Shown here: piece by piece, positions 27,568-37,802 of the stretch
Numbering within the stretch: position 1 is the stretch's first letter
How the letters are laid out: each line of letters begins with the position of its first letter
Assembly (NCBI RefSeq): GCF_013201975.1
Contig: NZ_CP053845.1
Coordinates: 1,054,001 to 1,118,000 of the forward strand
Length of the DNA stretch: 64,000 nt
Reading direction: 5' to 3'
DNA from: Campylobacter sp. CCUG 57310
GTDB taxonomy: Bacteria > Campylobacterota > Campylobacteria > Campylobacterales > Campylobacteraceae
The notes under the pieces: generated by a model
Database searches by the model: none
What the model was told of the DNA's origin: nothing
Seen by the model: only the letters and a program-made list of their open reading frames with translations
Position numbers and translations under genes: made by a program

Positions 27568-29433
27568 ATGCCAAAAAAAGCAGACAAATTTGAATTCCAA
27601 ACAGAAGTAAGTCAACTCCTTGATCTTATGATTCACTCTCTATACTCGAACAAGGAAATTTTCTTAAGAGAGCTTGTGTCAAACGCTTCAGACGCGCTTG
27701 ATAAACTAAATTATCTATCTTTAACGGATGAAAAATACAAAGCCCTAAGTTACACGCCAAGAATTGATATAAGCTTTGATAAAGATAAAAAGACGCTAAC
27801 TATCAGCGATAACGGTATCGGAATGAACAAGGAAGATCTAATCAACAATCTAGGCACCATCGCAAGAAGCGGCACAAAGAGCTTTTTAAAAGAGCTTAGC
27901 GATAAAGCAAAAAAAGATAGCTCTCTTATAGGTCAGTTTGGAGTGGGCTTTTACTCGGCATTTATAGTTGCGGACAAGATAGAGGTTTTAAGCAAGAAGG
28001 CGCTTGAGGAAGAAGCGTTTTTATGGAGTTCGGATGCAAAAAGCTACGAGATAAAAGAGGCTAAAAAAGAAGGTCACGGCACAACCATAACCCTACATCT
28101 TAAAGATGATGAATTTAGCAATATCTATAGAATAGAAAATATCATCAAGAAGTATTCAAACCACATCCCTTATCCGATATTTGCCGATAAAGAAGAGTAT
28201 ATACCGCCAAAAGATGGAGAAAAAGAAGGAAGCTATGAAAGCAAAAACACGCAGATAAACAAGGCTTCTGCTCTTTGGAGAATGAATAAAACTAGCATAA
28301 AAACCGGTGAATACAATGACTTTTATAAGCAAATCAGCCATAATAACGTAGATCCGCTGCTTCATATACACACTAAAGCTGAAGGCAAGATCGAATACAG
28401 CACACTATTTTACATCCCTGCGACTGAGCCGTTTGATCTGTTTCGCGTTGATTATCAAAGCGGCGTGAAGCTATACGTTAAGTGCGTTTTTATAAGCGAT
28501 GACGCCAAAGAGCTTCTGCCTCCTTACTTGAGATTTGTACGCGGAATTATCGATGTAGAGGATCTGCCGCTAAACGTAAGCCGTGAAATTTTACAAGAAA
28601 ATGCGATAATGAGAAACGTAAAAGAGCAAAGCGTAAAGAAAATTTTAAGCGAGCTTTCCAAACTTAAAGATAAAGATAGAGAAAAATACATAAAATTTTA
28701 CGCAATGTTTGGCAAAGTGCTTAAAGAAGGACTGTACGGCTTTGGCAACGACAAAGAGCAAATTTTAGATCTGTGCCTGTTTAAATCAAGCAAACGCGAT
28801 GGTCTAATTAGCCTTAAGGAGTATAAAGAGGCGATGAGCGCGGATCAAAAAAGCATTTACTACATAAGCGGCAACAACGAATCTATGCTTAAAAATTCTC
28901 CTTTGCTAGAGAGCTTTAAGAAAAAGGGCATAGAAGTGCTTATAATGGACGAAGAGATCGACACTATCGTTATGCCTATGGTAAATGAATTTGACAAAAC
29001 CGCTATCAAATCTATCACTCACTCTGACGTAGATAGCGAGATAAAAGATGATAGCGAAGCTGTGGACGAGAGTAAACACGTGGGAATTTTAGCCAAGATG
29101 CGCGAAATTTTAAAAGATGAAGTAAAAGACGTAAAGCTTAGTTCGCGCCTTAGCGAATCGGCAGCCGTTTTAGTCTATGACAAGAACGATCCTGATTTTG
29201 CTATGCAAACTATCTTAAGGCAGATGGGGCAGTCAAATATACCAAATGCCAAGCCTATCCTTGAGATAAATCCAGATCATGAAATTTTTGAAAAACTATC
29301 CAAAAATGAATTAATGGTGCATGATGTTTCAAATTTATTGCTTAATATGGCGAAGCTAAATGAGGGAATGGATCTAGAAAATCCATCCGAATTTAGTAAG
29401 AGTTTGATTAAAATAATATTAAAGGCCTTGTAA
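27568..29433 (+). CDS. htpG: Chaperone HtpG (Hsp90)
   Basis: HtpG is the cytosolic bacterial Hsp90, a dimeric ATP-driven chaperone. The N-terminal GHKL ATPase motifs are evident: [29 protein letters not shown], and [11 protein letters not shown]. The middle domain includes [15 protein letters not shown] with the conserved arginine. The C-terminal dimerisation region completes 621 residues, full length for the family. The gene is preceded by its own promoter and followed 85 bases later by a chemoreceptor gene. Confidence 0.96.
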   Translation: MPKKADKFEFQTEVSQLLDLMIHSLYSNKEIFLRELVSNASDALDKLNYLSLTDEKYKALSYTPRIDISFDKDKKTLTISDNGIGMNKEDLINNLGTIARSGTKSFLKELSDKAKKDSSLIGQFGVGFYSAFIVADKIEVLSKKALEEEAFLWSSDAKSYEIKEAKKEGHGTTITLHLKDDEFSNIYRIENIIKKYSNHIPYPIFADKEEYIPPKDGEKEGSYESKNTQINKASALWRMNKTSIKTGEYNDFYKQISHNNVDPLLHIHTKAEGKIEYSTLFYIPATEPFDLFRVDYQSGVKLYVKCVFISDDAKELLPPYLRFVRGIIDVEDLPLNVSREILQENAIMRNVKEQSVKKILSELSKLKDKDREKYIKFYAMFGKVLKEGLYGFGNDKEQILDLCLFKSSKRDGLISLKEYKEAMSADQKSIYYISGNNESMLKNSPLLESFKKKGIEVLIMDEEIDTIVMPMVNEFDKTAIKSITHSDVDSEIKDDSEAVDESKHVGILAKMREILKDEVKDVKLSSRLSESAAVLVYDKNDPDFAMQTILRQMGQSNIPNAKPILEINPDHEIFEKLSKNELMVHDVSNLLLNMAKLNEGMDLENPSEFSKSLIKIILKAL

Positions 29434-29518
29434 AAAATATAATTTTATAATACTTTAAAATTAAAAAAAATATAATTACAAAACTTAAATTTGACGCGGA
29501 GTAAGGATATTACGCTCA

Positions 29519-31198
29519 ATGACGAAGATAGTTTATTCGAAAAATTTTCAGAGAGTTGTTACTCTTTTTTGTATAGGTTTTATAGTTGCGCTTGGTTGTG
29601 TCTTTTTAAAAATGCAAGAGACATCAGCCAAGCTTACAAATTCTTCAAGCAGACAGCTTATTTCATACAAGCTGGCCGACGAGCTGCGTCAAAGCTCGGA
29701 TGATTTAACCAAATTCGTTAGATTATTCGTTGCTACAAACGGTAATGAAATATATGAAAAAGAGTATAATAAAGTCCTAGATATCAGAAACGGCAAAGTC
29801 CCTCGCGCAGGCACAAATGAAAAAATACCGTTAAAAGAACTTATGAAAAAAGAGGGTTTTAGCGATAGTGAGTTTAAAAAACTAGAAGATGCCGAAAATA
29901 GATCCATTGATCTGGCAAAGCTTGAATTTGAAGCTATAGATATGATCAAGTCCGCTTCTTTGCTTCACTATAATCCAAGTGAAGCAAAAGAAAAAGCTAT
30001 GAATTTGGTATTTGGCGACAACTACAATAACCACAAAGCAAACATCGCTCAGCCTATAAATGAGTTTTTTACTATGGTTGAAAATAGAACCGCAAACGAA
30101 TTTAGCATATATAAGCATAAACTTGATAATATGCAAAATATATTTTTAGTCCTTTCTGCGGTGGTAATTCTAACGATATTTTTCTTCGCATATCTTAGCA
30201 CAAAGGTTACTGAAGGAATTTTAGGAGCAAAGCCTGCCCGCATCGAAAGCGTTATGAAAGAAATTTCAAGCGGAAATTTAGCTGTAGAAATCAGTACCGA
30301 TTTTAAAAATAGCGCATTAGGACTTTTAAAAATAGCCACGAGCAACTTAAAAAGCCTGATATCTGAAGCCAAAAATTTATCAACTGAAAATTCATCAGTC
30401 GCCTACGAGCTATCGGCTACATCTTTGCAAACCGGACAAAACGTAGAAAAATCCTTGATAACAACAAATGAAACTACCGCAAAAGCTTCTTTAATCAAAG
30501 ATCAGATAAAAACCTCCATAGAAGAGGCAAAACAGAGCAAAAGCGATATGCAAAACGCCATAAACCAGATCGATACGGCAAACGAAGCCATATCTCGCCT
30601 AAGCGATAAAATAAACTCAAGCGTTCAAACCGAACTTGCGCTGGCAAATAAAATTTCAGAGCTAAATAAAGACGCCGAGCAAGTTAGAAACATACTATCG
30701 GTTATAGACGAGATCGCCGATCAGACGAATTTGCTCGCTCTTAATGCCGCCATTGAGGCCGCTCGCGCAGGAGAGCACGGAAGAGGATTTGCCGTAGTTG
30801 CTGATGAGGTAAGAACTCTTGCTGAAAGAACTCAAAATTCACTCATCGAAATAAATTCGACCATAAATATCATAGTTGGCGCTATATCTGATTCAAGTGC
30901 GCAGATGAATTTAAACTCAAAGCAGATCAGCGAGCTAACTTCGGTTGTCGATGAGGTTAAAGGCAAGATAGTTTCGATGAACGAAAGCATCAAAAAAGCC
31001 GTTTTGATGTCAGATAAAGCAGTTGAAGACTATATCAAAACGGGCCAAGACGTAAATGCGATCTTGCAAGGCATGTCTGATATAGCCGAATGCTCGGCTC
31101 AAAATGCAAAAAGCGTTGAAGAGATCGCAAGCGCAACCGAGCATTTAAGCAAAATGACCGAAACGCTAAATAACAAGCTATCTAAATTTAGTACCTAA
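29519..31198 (+). CDS. Methyl-accepting chemotaxis protein with periplasmic sensor domain
   Basis: This is a transmembrane chemoreceptor. The first helix (about 13-30) and second helix (about 207-228) bound a helical periplasmic sensor of about 175 residues. A HAMP-like linker follows, then the signalling hairpin with [20 protein letters not shown] and [18 protein letters not shown]. The sensor is mostly helical with no dCache signature that I can see, so the ligand is unknown. No C-terminal CheR/CheB tether pentapeptide is present. The total is 559 residues. Confidence 0.88.
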   Translation: MTKIVYSKNFQRVVTLFCIGFIVALGCVFLKMQETSAKLTNSSSRQLISYKLADELRQSSDDLTKFVRLFVATNGNEIYEKEYNKVLDIRNGKVPRAGTNEKIPLKELMKKEGFSDSEFKKLEDAENRSIDLAKLEFEAIDMIKSASLLHYNPSEAKEKAMNLVFGDNYNNHKANIAQPINEFFTMVENRTANEFSIYKHKLDNMQNIFLVLSAVVILTIFFFAYLSTKVTEGILGAKPARIESVMKEISSGNLAVEISTDFKNSALGLLKIATSNLKSLISEAKNLSTENSSVAYELSATSLQTGQNVEKSLITTNETTAKASLIKDQIKTSIEEAKQSKSDMQNAINQIDTANEAISRLSDKINSSVQTELALANKISELNKDAEQVRNILSVIDEIADQTNLLALNAAIEAARAGEHGRGFAVVADEVRTLAERTQNSLIEINSTINIIVGAISDSSAQMNLNSKQISELTSVVDEVKGKIVSMNESIKKAVLMSDKAVEDYIKTGQDVNAILQGMSDIAECSAQNAKSVEEIASATEHLSKMTETLNNKLSKFST

Positions 31199-31356
31199 TT
31201 TTGTAGTCCAGTGTAGTTAAATTTACAATAGTTATTGCTTGATCGCTAATTAAATTTTATATGTATATCAAGTCAAATTTTCATAAATTTAGCTTTTAAA
31301 AAGCGAATTCATGAACTTATATTATTCAACCCAAAAGCACTTATTTAGTTTTAAAT

Positions 31357-31725
31357 TTACGGCTTTTCTATTTCTTGCGTTTCATAACCTTCAAACAATA
31401 GCTTTGACATACCGCCGCTTAAATTTATAATCTCTTTAAAAAGTCCGCTTGAAGCTAAAATTTCAGCCCCCATCAGACTTCGCACCCCTCTTCTACAAAT
31501 AAGCGCCACGGGTTTATTTACATCCACGACGGCTAAAATTTCTTCTAAAAATTTTGGATTAAAGACTCTGTCATTATCATAAAAATACACTAGCTTAGCG
31601 CCCTTGATAACGCCTGTTTCATTCCACTCGTAAGGAGTTCTTATGTCGATTAACTGCTCAAAATTTTCGGCATTTTGCTTTGTGATCTCTATACTTTTTA
31701 TCTCGTTAAAATTTATCTTTGGCAC
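31357..31725 (-). CDS. Rhodanese-like domain protein
   Basis: This is a single-domain rhodanese fold of 122 residues without signal peptide. The active-site loop is ALICRRGVRSLMGAEIL with a catalytic cysteine at about residue 85, and the N-terminal part IDIRTPYEWNETGVIKGA carries the conserved Arg/Trp region. It probably transfers sulfane sulfur or serves as a sulfur-carrier relay in the cytoplasm. A small rhodanese also follows htpG in C. jejuni as I remember it (Cj0519). It lies 9 bases after the helicase gene, so they may be co-transcribed. Confidence 0.85.
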   Translation of the reverse strand: MPKINFNEIKSIEITKQNAENFEQLIDIRTPYEWNETGVIKGAKLVYFYDNDRVFNPKFLEEILAVVDVNKPVALICRRGVRSLMGAEILASSGLFKEIINLSGGMSKLLFEGYETQEIEKP

Positions 31726-31734
31726 AATATTTCC

Positions 31735-33771
31735 TTAAATTTCACTCTTCGCCATCCCTGCTTCTACCAAAAAACAGCTTGGATGATAGTTGATTTTCTT
31801 AATTTTATCGTATTTTGCATAACTTAAAAAAAGCTCATCTCTAGCTCTTGTAACAGCTACATAAAACAGCCTTCGCTCCTCTTCCAGGCTTCCGCCCATA
31901 CTCATAAGCTTTAAATTCGGAAAGCGATTTTGCGCAAGATCCACGATAAAAACCTGCTCAAACTCAAGCCCTTTACTCGCATGCACGCTTAAAAGATTTA
32001 CCCCTTCGCCACTACTCATCTCGTTACTGCCTAGTGTGATGAAGTTATAGAAATTCTGCGCTTCGGAGTAGTTTTTAGACAACTCGCTTAATACTTCGGT
32101 CTTTGCCATTATCCGCTCTTTAGCCTCTTGCTTAATGCCTTCATCTACATTGCCGTTTTTCATGGTGGCACGCTTGGTTGCTAAATTTTCAGCCACAAGA
32201 GCGTAAATTTTGCTTGTTTTTATCTCATTTATCAAAGAATTTGGTCTAGTAAGCCTTTTTGCTCTAATTAAAAAGTTATAAATTTCATACAAAAACGTCG
32301 CCCCGCTCTCGCTTAATTTTTGCATTTTAAGTATAGGATGAGCAAAAAATTTCTCTCCAAAACCAAGTTTAGAAAATCTTGACATCTCGCCGACCTCATC
32401 AATCTCATCAAAAAGACCAAGCTGATAGTTTCGCATCTTTTTTTCAAACAAATTCACACTATCGTCAGGATTTAACAATCCCTCAACCGCGTTTCCATGC
32501 CCAAGCTTAACCAAAGCATCGAAAATTTCCTTGCTAAGTGCGGCGCCGACTCCTTTTGCGTATTCAAAGATATGGATAAACGCCATGATATCTTTTGGAT
32601 TTATGATAATGCCCATAAGATCCATAAGTGCTTTTATCTCCCTACTTTCAAAAAAGCTTATCCCGCCTTTGCGCTTGGAATTTATCCCACGCTCTCTAAG
32701 CGCAACCTCAAGCCCGTCGGCGCTTGAGTTGTTGCGAAAAATGATAGCGATCTCCTCGTGCTTAAATTTTGAGTTTGATATTATTTCAGCGATATTTGAG
32801 TACTGATCAAAAAGCTCCTCATAAACCAGCAGGCGCGGAGGTGCAAATTTCTTATCATCTCTGCTTACGATCAGCTTTTTTTCATACAAGCGCGGGTTGT
32901 TTGAGATGACTTTATTAGCAAGTGCAAGTATGCTTGAACTACTTCGATAATTCGTATTTAGAGCATAAATTTTAGCATTTAAGAAGCGATCCTTAAAAGA
33001 GCCGATTATCTCGATATTTGCTCCGTTAAAAGCATAAATGCTTTGATCAAAATCACCGACGCAAAACAAGCTTTTGGTGTTAAACGCTTCAATGAGCGAG
33101 CCTTGTAAGGTGTTGGTATCTTGATATTCATCGACTAAAATTTCATCAAAGCTTAACGGGGCTCCCTTTTTAAGCTCTTTTCTCATCTTTATAAGCAGAT
33201 CGTTAAAGTCCGCGTAACCAAATTTAGCCTTTTCTTCTTCAAATTCCCTTAAAACATCTTCGTAAATTTCAGCATATACGGCTTGTTCGTCACTTCTATC
33301 TTTTAGCCAGTCGGAGAAATTACCGTCTATGACGGAATTTTGAAATAGCGAATAAAGATCGTAAAGATAGGCTCCGCCGTAAGCCTTGATATCGCTTAAA
33401 TGATAAAATTTACGCCTATCCACAAGGCTTTTAAGAAGCGTTTTTAGTTCACTTGGCTGCTTTAGAGTTACGCCCTTATCAAGCGCTTTTAAAAGAGAAT
33501 AAGATACAGAGTGAAAAGTGCCAGCCGTGATCTTAGAAGTAATTTTTTTATCAAAATACCTATTTAAACGCTCTATCATCTCGATTGAAGCTTTATTTGT
33601 AAATGTTAGCAAAAGTATCTTTTCCGCCTTAACACCCAAATTTAGCAAATGAGCTATGCGCGCTACGATGGTAGATGTCTTGCCTGTGCCTGCGCTTGCT
33701 ATTACTAGATTGTGCCCGGCTGGAGCGGTAGCGGCGGCGTATTGTTCGGTATTTAGTCTTGAAAGGGGCAT
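31735..33771 (-). CDS. UvrD/PcrA/Rep-family DNA helicase
   Basis: This is a superfamily 1A, ATP-dependent 3'-5' DNA helicase. The Q motif LNTEQYAAATAP and Walker A ASAGTGKTSTI lie near the N-terminus, LVDEYQDTNTLQ is motif II, LNTNYRSSSSIL is motif IV-like, and LLSVHASKGLEFEQVF with VAVTRARDELFLSYA supply motifs V-VI. The 678 residues match PcrA/UvrD-sized enzymes. Which of the UvrD, PcrA or Rep roles it fills cannot be decided from sequence alone. It is the first gene of a two-gene unit with the rhodanese. Confidence 0.9.
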   Translation of the reverse strand: MPLSRLNTEQYAAATAPAGHNLVIASAGTGKTSTIVARIAHLLNLGVKAEKILLLTFTNKASIEMIERLNRYFDKKITSKITAGTFHSVSYSLLKALDKGVTLKQPSELKTLLKSLVDRRKFYHLSDIKAYGGAYLYDLYSLFQNSVIDGNFSDWLKDRSDEQAVYAEIYEDVLREFEEEKAKFGYADFNDLLIKMRKELKKGAPLSFDEILVDEYQDTNTLQGSLIEAFNTKSLFCVGDFDQSIYAFNGANIEIIGSFKDRFLNAKIYALNTNYRSSSSILALANKVISNNPRLYEKKLIVSRDDKKFAPPRLLVYEELFDQYSNIAEIISNSKFKHEEIAIIFRNNSSADGLEVALRERGINSKRKGGISFFESREIKALMDLMGIIINPKDIMAFIHIFEYAKGVGAALSKEIFDALVKLGHGNAVEGLLNPDDSVNLFEKKMRNYQLGLFDEIDEVGEMSRFSKLGFGEKFFAHPILKMQKLSESGATFLYEIYNFLIRAKRLTRPNSLINEIKTSKIYALVAENLATKRATMKNGNVDEGIKQEAKERIMAKTEVLSELSKNYSEAQNFYNFITLGSNEMSSGEGVNLLSVHASKGLEFEQVFIVDLAQNRFPNLKLMSMGGSLEEERRLFYVAVTRARDELFLSYAKYDKIKKINYHPSCFLVEAGMAKSEI

Positions 33772-34041
33772 ATAAATCTCTCTTTTAAAAAGACGTGATT
33801 ATACGATAAGTTAAATTTGAAGTTGATAAATTTAATAGGCTTTTGTGAATCTAAATTTTAAATTAGCACGAATTTGCAATACCGCAAAAACAATTTTCGG
33901 CTTTAAATTTTATAAATTTTACATATCCATTTTGCTTTATAAATTTAACCTTAATAATCGCAAATTTCTAATACGAATTAACATCTTTGTAAGTAAATTT
34001 TAAGTAAAATCAAAGCCCAATTTAAAAAGCGGAGAGAGATT

Positions 34042-35202
34042 TTGCAAGTAGATCGACAGATATTTTACGCCTGTGTAGCACTTATTACTATAGGCATTAT
34101 CTTTTCGCTATCTTTGCCTGTTTTTGCGGTGCTTTACTTCAACTACGAAACATATCATTTTTTTATCAGGCAGCTTGCGGTAGGTGCATTGGGCATATTT
34201 TTGATGTGGAGTATATCGCTACTTAATCCCGACAAAGCGCTTGTTTGGATAGGGTTTGCGCTTTTTATCGTTTGCGGGCTATCCATGGGGCTTATGCACG
34301 CACTTCCAAGCTCGATGGTAACGGATGCCGGAGGAGCTAAACGCTGGATACGCTTGCCCGGTTTTTCACTAGCTCCGGTTGAGTTTTTCAAGATCGGATT
34401 TGTGTATTTTTTAGCGTGGAGCTTTGCAAGAAAGATAGATGACAGTAAAAAGAGCCTAAAAGAGGAATTTAAGCTTATCCTGCCTTACGCCTTTTTGTTT
34501 TTGATCGTGGTTTATCTTATAGCCGTGTTGCAAAACGACCTTGGGCAAGTGGTGGTTTTAGCCCTTACTCTTATCATGATGGCGTTTTTTGCGGGCACAA
34601 GCTTAAGACTGTTTGGAATTGGCGCGATAGCTGCAATCGCGCTTGCAACTCTTGCCATAGCAACCTCCGAGCATAGAATTTTACGTATCAAATCATGGTG
34701 GGGCACGATACAAAACATGGTCTTATCAATGCTTCCTGAGAATTTAGCAAACGCTCTAAGAGTAGCTGATGCTCCTGAGCCTTATCAAATTTCACACTCG
34801 CTCAACGCTATAAAACATGGGGGATTTTTCGGTGAGGGGCTTGGTGCAGGAGTATTTAAGCTTGGATTTTTAAGCGAAGTTCATACCGACTTCGTGCTAG
34901 CAGGCATAGCCGAAGAGATCGGGGTACTTGGCGTATCGGCAATTACTTTTATAGTGATTTTTTTACTTTATAGAATTTTTAGAGTCTCTTCAAGAAGCGA
35001 AAACAAAGTGTATCACCTATTTAGCCTAGGTATCGGGCTTCTTATCTCCCTTTCATTTCTAATGAACTCCTACGGCATCACATCAATCACACCGATCAAA
35101 GGAATCGCCGTGCCGTTTTTAAGCTATGGAGGAAGCTCTATACTTGCGCTTTGCATAGGTATAGGCATGGTGCTAATGGTAAGTAAAAGGGCAAAGGGAT
35201 GA
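34042..35202 (+). CDS. ftsW: SEDS-family peptidoglycan polymerase FtsW/RodA
   Basis: This multi-helix inner-membrane protein of 386 residues is a glycosyltransferase that polymerises lipid II. Around ten hydrophobic segments are visible. Family segments include GGAKRWIRLPGFSLAPVEF, LQNDLGQVVVLAL, GGFFGEGLGAGVFKLGFL (with HTDFVLAGIAEEIG following), and SYGGSSILALCIGIGMVL. It starts with TTG at 34042 after GGAGAGA. Direct coupling to murG (4-base overlap) argues for FtsW of the division complex rather than RodA. Confidence 0.9.
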   Translation: MQVDRQIFYACVALITIGIIFSLSLPVFAVLYFNYETYHFFIRQLAVGALGIFLMWSISLLNPDKALVWIGFALFIVCGLSMGLMHALPSSMVTDAGGAKRWIRLPGFSLAPVEFFKIGFVYFLAWSFARKIDDSKKSLKEEFKLILPYAFLFLIVVYLIAVLQNDLGQVVVLALTLIMMAFFAGTSLRLFGIGAIAAIALATLAIATSEHRILRIKSWWGTIQNMVLSMLPENLANALRVADAPEPYQISHSLNAIKHGGFFGEGLGAGVFKLGFLSEVHTDFVLAGIAEEIGVLGVSAITFIVIFLLYRIFRVSSRSENKVYHLFSLGIGLLISLSFLMNSYGITSITPIKGIAVPFLSYGGSSILALCIGIGMVLMVSKRAKG

Positions 35203-36227
35203 TCATCATAAGCGGAGGCGGAACCGGCGGTCATTTGGCGATTGCTAAAAGTCTAAACGAAGAGCTTGTAAGAAGAGGCGAAAAGACTATATTTGTCGGT
35301 TCATCCAGCGGGCAGGATATGATGTGGTTTAAAGACGATGAGAATTTTGAAGATAAAATTTTCTTGCCAAGCAAAGGAGTAGTAAACAAAAGAGGCTTTA
35401 GCAAGCTTGCTTCGCTTGTGAATATACTTAATCTAGCCTTTAAATGCAGTAAAATTTTTAAAGAGGTTGACGCTAAAGCCGTTATAAGCGTAGGTGGATA
35501 TAGTGCGGCTCCTGCGGCATTTGCAGCAATTATCTCAAATTTGCCGCTTTTTATCCATGAACAAAACGCCGTAACAGGCAAGCTTAATAAAATTTTAAAA
35601 CCTTTTGCCAAAGGATTTTTTAGCTCTTACGAAAAAGTTAAATTTGATTACCCTGTCGCAAGCAAATTTTTTGAAAAGTCAAGAGTTAGAAGCGAACTTA
35701 AAAACATAATCTTTCTAGGCGGTTCGCAAGGTGCGGCGGCTATAAACGAGCTTGCTTTGAATTTGGCTTTAGACTTAAAAAATATGGGTGTAAATATCAT
35801 TCATCAATGCGGCAAAAACGGATTTAACGAGTTAAAAAAAGAGTATCAAAAGCTAGAAGTTGAAGTTGATCTGTTTGAATTTAGCAAAGAGATAGAAGCC
35901 AAGATGAGCGCTGCCGATCTTGCCGTAAGCAGGGCCGGAGCGAGCACTCTATGGGAGCTTTGCGCAAGCGGTTTGCCGACGATATTTATCCCCTACCCTC
36001 ACGCGGCTAAAAATCATCAATTTTACAACGCTAAGTTTTTGGTAGATCAGAATTTGGCTAAATTTTGCTTTCAAAAAGATGGCAAAATTGATAAAAATGA
36101 AATTTTAGATATTATAAGTTCAATAAATTTAGAAGAAATCTCAAGCCGATTAAGCGCTCAAATAAGCCCCAACGGCTCTCAAAAAATAGTCGATGAAATT
36201 TTAGCTAAGATAACTTCTCACCAATAG
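35199..36227 (+). CDS. murG: UDP-GlcNAc:lipid I GlcNAc transferase MurG
   Basis: MurG converts lipid I to lipid II on the cytoplasmic face of the membrane. The glycine-rich donor/acceptor loops ISGGGTGGHLAIAKSL (N-terminus) and FLGGSQGAAAINELAL (middle), plus SRAGASTLWELCASGLPTIF with the UDP-GlcNAc-binding glutamate, are diagnostic. The length of 342 residues is normal. It overlaps ftsW by four bases, placing substrate synthesis and polymerisation in one unit. Its last 23 bases overlap the end of the convergent gene at 36205. Confidence 0.95.
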   Translation: MIIISGGGTGGHLAIAKSLNEELVRRGEKTIFVGSSSGQDMMWFKDDENFEDKIFLPSKGVVNKRGFSKLASLVNILNLAFKCSKIFKEVDAKAVISVGGYSAAPAAFAAIISNLPLFIHEQNAVTGKLNKILKPFAKGFFSSYEKVKFDYPVASKFFEKSRVRSELKNIIFLGGSQGAAAINELALNLALDLKNMGVNIIHQCGKNGFNELKKEYQKLEVEVDLFEFSKEIEAKMSAADLAVSRAGASTLWELCASGLPTIFIPYPHAAKNHQFYNAKFLVDQNLAKFCFQKDGKIDKNEILDIISSINLEEISSRLSAQISPNGSQKIVDEILAKITSHQ

Positions 36228-36945
36228 AATCGACCTTAAGTTCTTTTAGCTCATAGGTCAAATAATAATATATCAACTCATCGGTCTTTAGGCTCTCATC
36301 GCTAAATATCGGCTCTATCATAGATATAATCTTGTCCGTCATTCCTGCAATCTCAACCAAAAGTAGCTCATCGTGTCTCTCTTTGGCAAGTTTGATACTA
36401 TAAAGAAAAAATTTATAAAGCATCTTAAATTCTTTTAAGATTACATTAGATATAACTACGGCTCTAGTCTTAAGAGTTTCGTCAAGTCTCTTTTGAAATT
36501 CTATGAGTTCGGCTAAAGCGGTTTTGATCTTACGTCTTTGACCACCATTTCTTGAAATCCAACGCTTTGAGTCCTCTTTGAGCAAATTTCCATACTCTAC
36601 CGTTAAAACGCCGATTATAAATTTTATATTTTGACAAGCTTTTGCAAGCATATCGCTAACTTCTAAGCTTACGCCTTTTTTTTCGGTTTTTATAGAAATT
36701 TTTCTAATTATCTGATCAAGATATATGCTTATGTTTTTATAATAATCCTCGTTGTCAAAGACATTTTTAAAATACATACTATCCTTGCGCTCATCCAAAA
36801 TATCATGCTTCTTGATAGACTCAACCAAAGAGCTAAATTCAGCGACACTGATATTTATAGACTCGTCTTCTATCTTAGTTTGACAAAGCACCTCAATCTC
36901 GTTTTTTATCTCTTTTATATCTTTAAAAATTGAAGAATAATCCAT
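36205..36945 (-). CDS. All-helical soluble protein coupled to a PAS protein, function unknown
   Basis: I recognise no family. The 246-residue product is rich in Lys, Glu, Ile and Leu and appears entirely helical, with no membrane segment or signal peptide. A basic stretch RWISRNGGQRRKIKTALAEL sits near the middle. It begins 3 bases after the stop of the PAS gene and is preceded by GGATAAAAG, so it is very likely made with that protein. By position it may be the output or adaptor partner of the PAS sensor, replacing the chemoreceptor that follows the second PAS gene at 59541. Its end overlaps murG on the other strand. Confidence 0.6.
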   Translation of the reverse strand: MDYSSIFKDIKEIKNEIEVLCQTKIEDESINISVAEFSSLVESIKKHDILDERKDSMYFKNVFDNEDYYKNISIYLDQIIRKISIKTEKKGVSLEVSDMLAKACQNIKFIIGVLTVEYGNLLKEDSKRWISRNGGQRRKIKTALAELIEFQKRLDETLKTRAVVISNVILKEFKMLYKFFLYSIKLAKERHDELLLVEIAGMTDKIISMIEPIFSDESLKTDELIYYYLTYELKELKVDSIGEKLS

Positions 36946-36948
36946 CTT

Positions 36949-37449
36949 TTATCCACGTTGCAACTTATGAACCAACTCGTCATAAGTCGTATTGTTTTCT
37001 TTTAAGATTTTTTCAAGCAACTTGCTTGAAGCATCCATCCCACCGCTCTTTTCAGCCTCTAAAAGCTGCTTATAAACGCCTTCTATAAATTTTACGGCAT
37101 TTTCATTCGGCCTTCTTCTTACCGAGTGATATCCCACGATATTGCCTTGAGCGTCCAAAGAGGCTGTAACGTTTGCAAAAACCCAGTAAAATCCGCCGTC
37201 GAAACTTTTGTTTTTTACAAAGGCGAAAATCTCTTGTTTAGCCTTAATTCTATCCCACAAAAGCTTAAAAACCACTCTTGGCATATCGGGATGACGTATG
37301 ATATTGTGAGGTTTGCCAAGAAGATCGGTTGCCTTTGCTCCGACTATGCGTAAAAACGGCTCATTGCAATAGGTAATTTTACCCTTTGTGTCAGTCTTTG
37401 AAACGATAAATTCATTCTCTTTTACAAAGTACTGTTTTTCTGCGCCCAT
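36949..37449 (-). CDS. PAS-domain redox/energy-sensing protein (CetB/Aer-like)
   Basis: This 166-residue soluble protein is almost entirely one PAS domain (about 10-125). Diagnostic segments are [35 protein letters not shown] and [20 protein letters not shown]. These match the FAD-binding Aer/CetB energy-taxis type as I know it. It is a close paralogue of the protein at 59541 (both share [29 protein letters not shown] and EKSGGMDAS). The start follows AAGGAG by a somewhat long gap. It leads a two-gene unit with the helical protein at 36205. Upstream, 37450-37802 contains no gene. Confidence 0.82.
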   Translation of the reverse strand: MGAEKQYFVKENEFIVSKTDTKGKITYCNEPFLRIVGAKATDLLGKPHNIIRHPDMPRVVFKLLWDRIKAKQEIFAFVKNKSFDGGFYWVFANVTASLDAQGNIVGYHSVRRRPNENAVKFIEGVYKQLLEAEKSGGMDASSKLLEKILKENNTTYDELVHKLQRG

Positions 37450-37802
37450 ACTATCAAAAACTCCTTAAAATCACATCTAATAATCAGCGTATAATATAAA
37501 ATTTCGAACTTTAGCAGTTTTGCGTAATTTTAATGTAAATTCCCAAACAAATTCAGTTGCCGATATTTATTTTTTATTTTATAATATAAAAAATAAAATA
37601 CAGATATAATTTTTAAGATTTTTATAGATATTTTTAAAATTTGTTTATATTTTTACAAAAAAGTATAGATTATATGATTTGCTAGAATAGATTCAATACG
37701 GCTTGATTCTTAAGTTAAATTTAAAAAGCTTTTAAAAACTAAAATTTTTTATTAAATTTTATAGCCAAAGTTATATTGTTTAAACAAAATCCACTTATAG
37801 CT
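37450..37802. other. Gene-free AT-rich spacer
   Basis: This 353-base stretch between the PAS gene and the TPM gene consists largely of A/T runs. I see no open frame with a ribosome-binding site, no tRNA and no strong hairpin. It presumably contains the promoter of the PAS gene and possibly the 3' untranslated end of the TPM gene. Confidence 0.5.
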
